Source: an uncultured Methanobrevibacter sp. | GTDB lineage: Archaea > Methanobacteriota > Methanobacteria > Methanobacteriales > Methanobacteriaceae | DNA: 64,000 bases | Assembly (NCBI RefSeq): GCF_946184425.1 | Contig: NZ_CAMHFP010000003.1 | Coordinates: 24,406-88,405, forward strand | Direction: 5' to 3' | Part shown: positions 63,946 through 64,000 of the stretch, piece by piece | Layout: every line of letters starts with the position of its first letter | How positions within the stretch are numbered: the first letter of the stretch is position 1 | Program-made: the position numbers and the translations under genes | The notes under the pieces: model-generated | The model's database searches: none | What the model was told of the DNA's origin: nothing | Seen by the model: only the letters and a program-made list of their open reading frames with translations

Positions 63946-64000
63946 GATTAAGTCAGAATCGGATTGGTCTAACCATTCGTTAACGATTTTTACTGCACAG
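63940..64000 (-). CDS. Partial gene cut by the right window edge
   Basis: Only the last 19 residues are visible (CAVKIVNEWLDQSDSDLIK). The stop overlaps a terminator hairpin of the same design as other genes here, which supports a real 3' end. The product cannot be identified. Confidence 0.6.
   Translation of the reverse strand, partial: CAVKIVNEWLDQSDSDLIK

Overview
The window is archaeal, AT-rich DNA, most likely from a mesophilic methanogen of the order Methanobacteriales, probably Methanobrevibacter. This rests on gene content: PolD large subunit, PAN, class I LysRS, TFS, RpoL and RpoF, Csl4, Dph2, Pus10, Sec61-beta, L21e, and a V4R-domain regulator of the methanogen-specific MsvR type. 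No 16S rRNA or mcr gene is present, so the genus is an inference.

Layout. Bases 1-11,655 form a defence island. It holds an ApeA-like HEPN protein behind a partial helical protein, a divergent DUF2971/FRG pair, a RhuM-family gene, a decayed HEPN module, an iron-alcohol-dehydrogenase pseudogene, and a three-gene operon of GajA-like OLD nuclease, GajB-like UvrD helicase and TIR protein. Bases 11,656-15,900 are a gene-poor scar: an insertion sequence with perfect 19-bp inverted ends and a broken transposase that splits a tiny gene in frame, plus hairpins and dispersed repeats.

Bases 15,930-20,895 carry a phosphate operon (pstS-C-A-B, phoU, and a second PhoU with a DNA-binding head). Next come small metabolic and regulatory genes (tautomerase, HxlR regulator with divergent MFS pump, HEAT protein, tcdA, tatD, msvR, cbiL, a DinG-like helicase). 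A minus-strand information-processing operon follows (hpt-dph2-csl4-rpoL-nudix-tfs-membrane protein) with tRNA-Arg at its end. It faces a plus-strand series srp54-pus10-moaC-sec61beta-hisF-ogg. Around 40 kb is a second decayed HEPN module. Then come amino-acid genes (argD, lysA, dapF) and the conserved block rpl21e-rpoF-DUF655-ksgA-hemK2. The right part holds a MATE transporter with an unusual C-terminal domain, anaerobic ribonucleotide reductase, PolD large subunit, a repeat-bearing coiled-coil protein, a deaminase, lysS and pan.

The most interesting signals are: the Gabija-type pair coupled to a TIR gene; two dyads upstream of nrdD that match the architecture I recall for MsvR boxes, with related palindromes upstream of msvR itself; the repeated embedding of stop codons inside terminator-like hairpins; a bipartite hairpin in the rpl21e leader; two HEPN modules in which the HEPN gene is broken while a related partner gene stays open; and a MATE transporter whose tail resembles a stand-alone GHKL-like protein elsewhere in the window. 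All calls come from reading the sequence and from remembered family knowledge; no database search was run.
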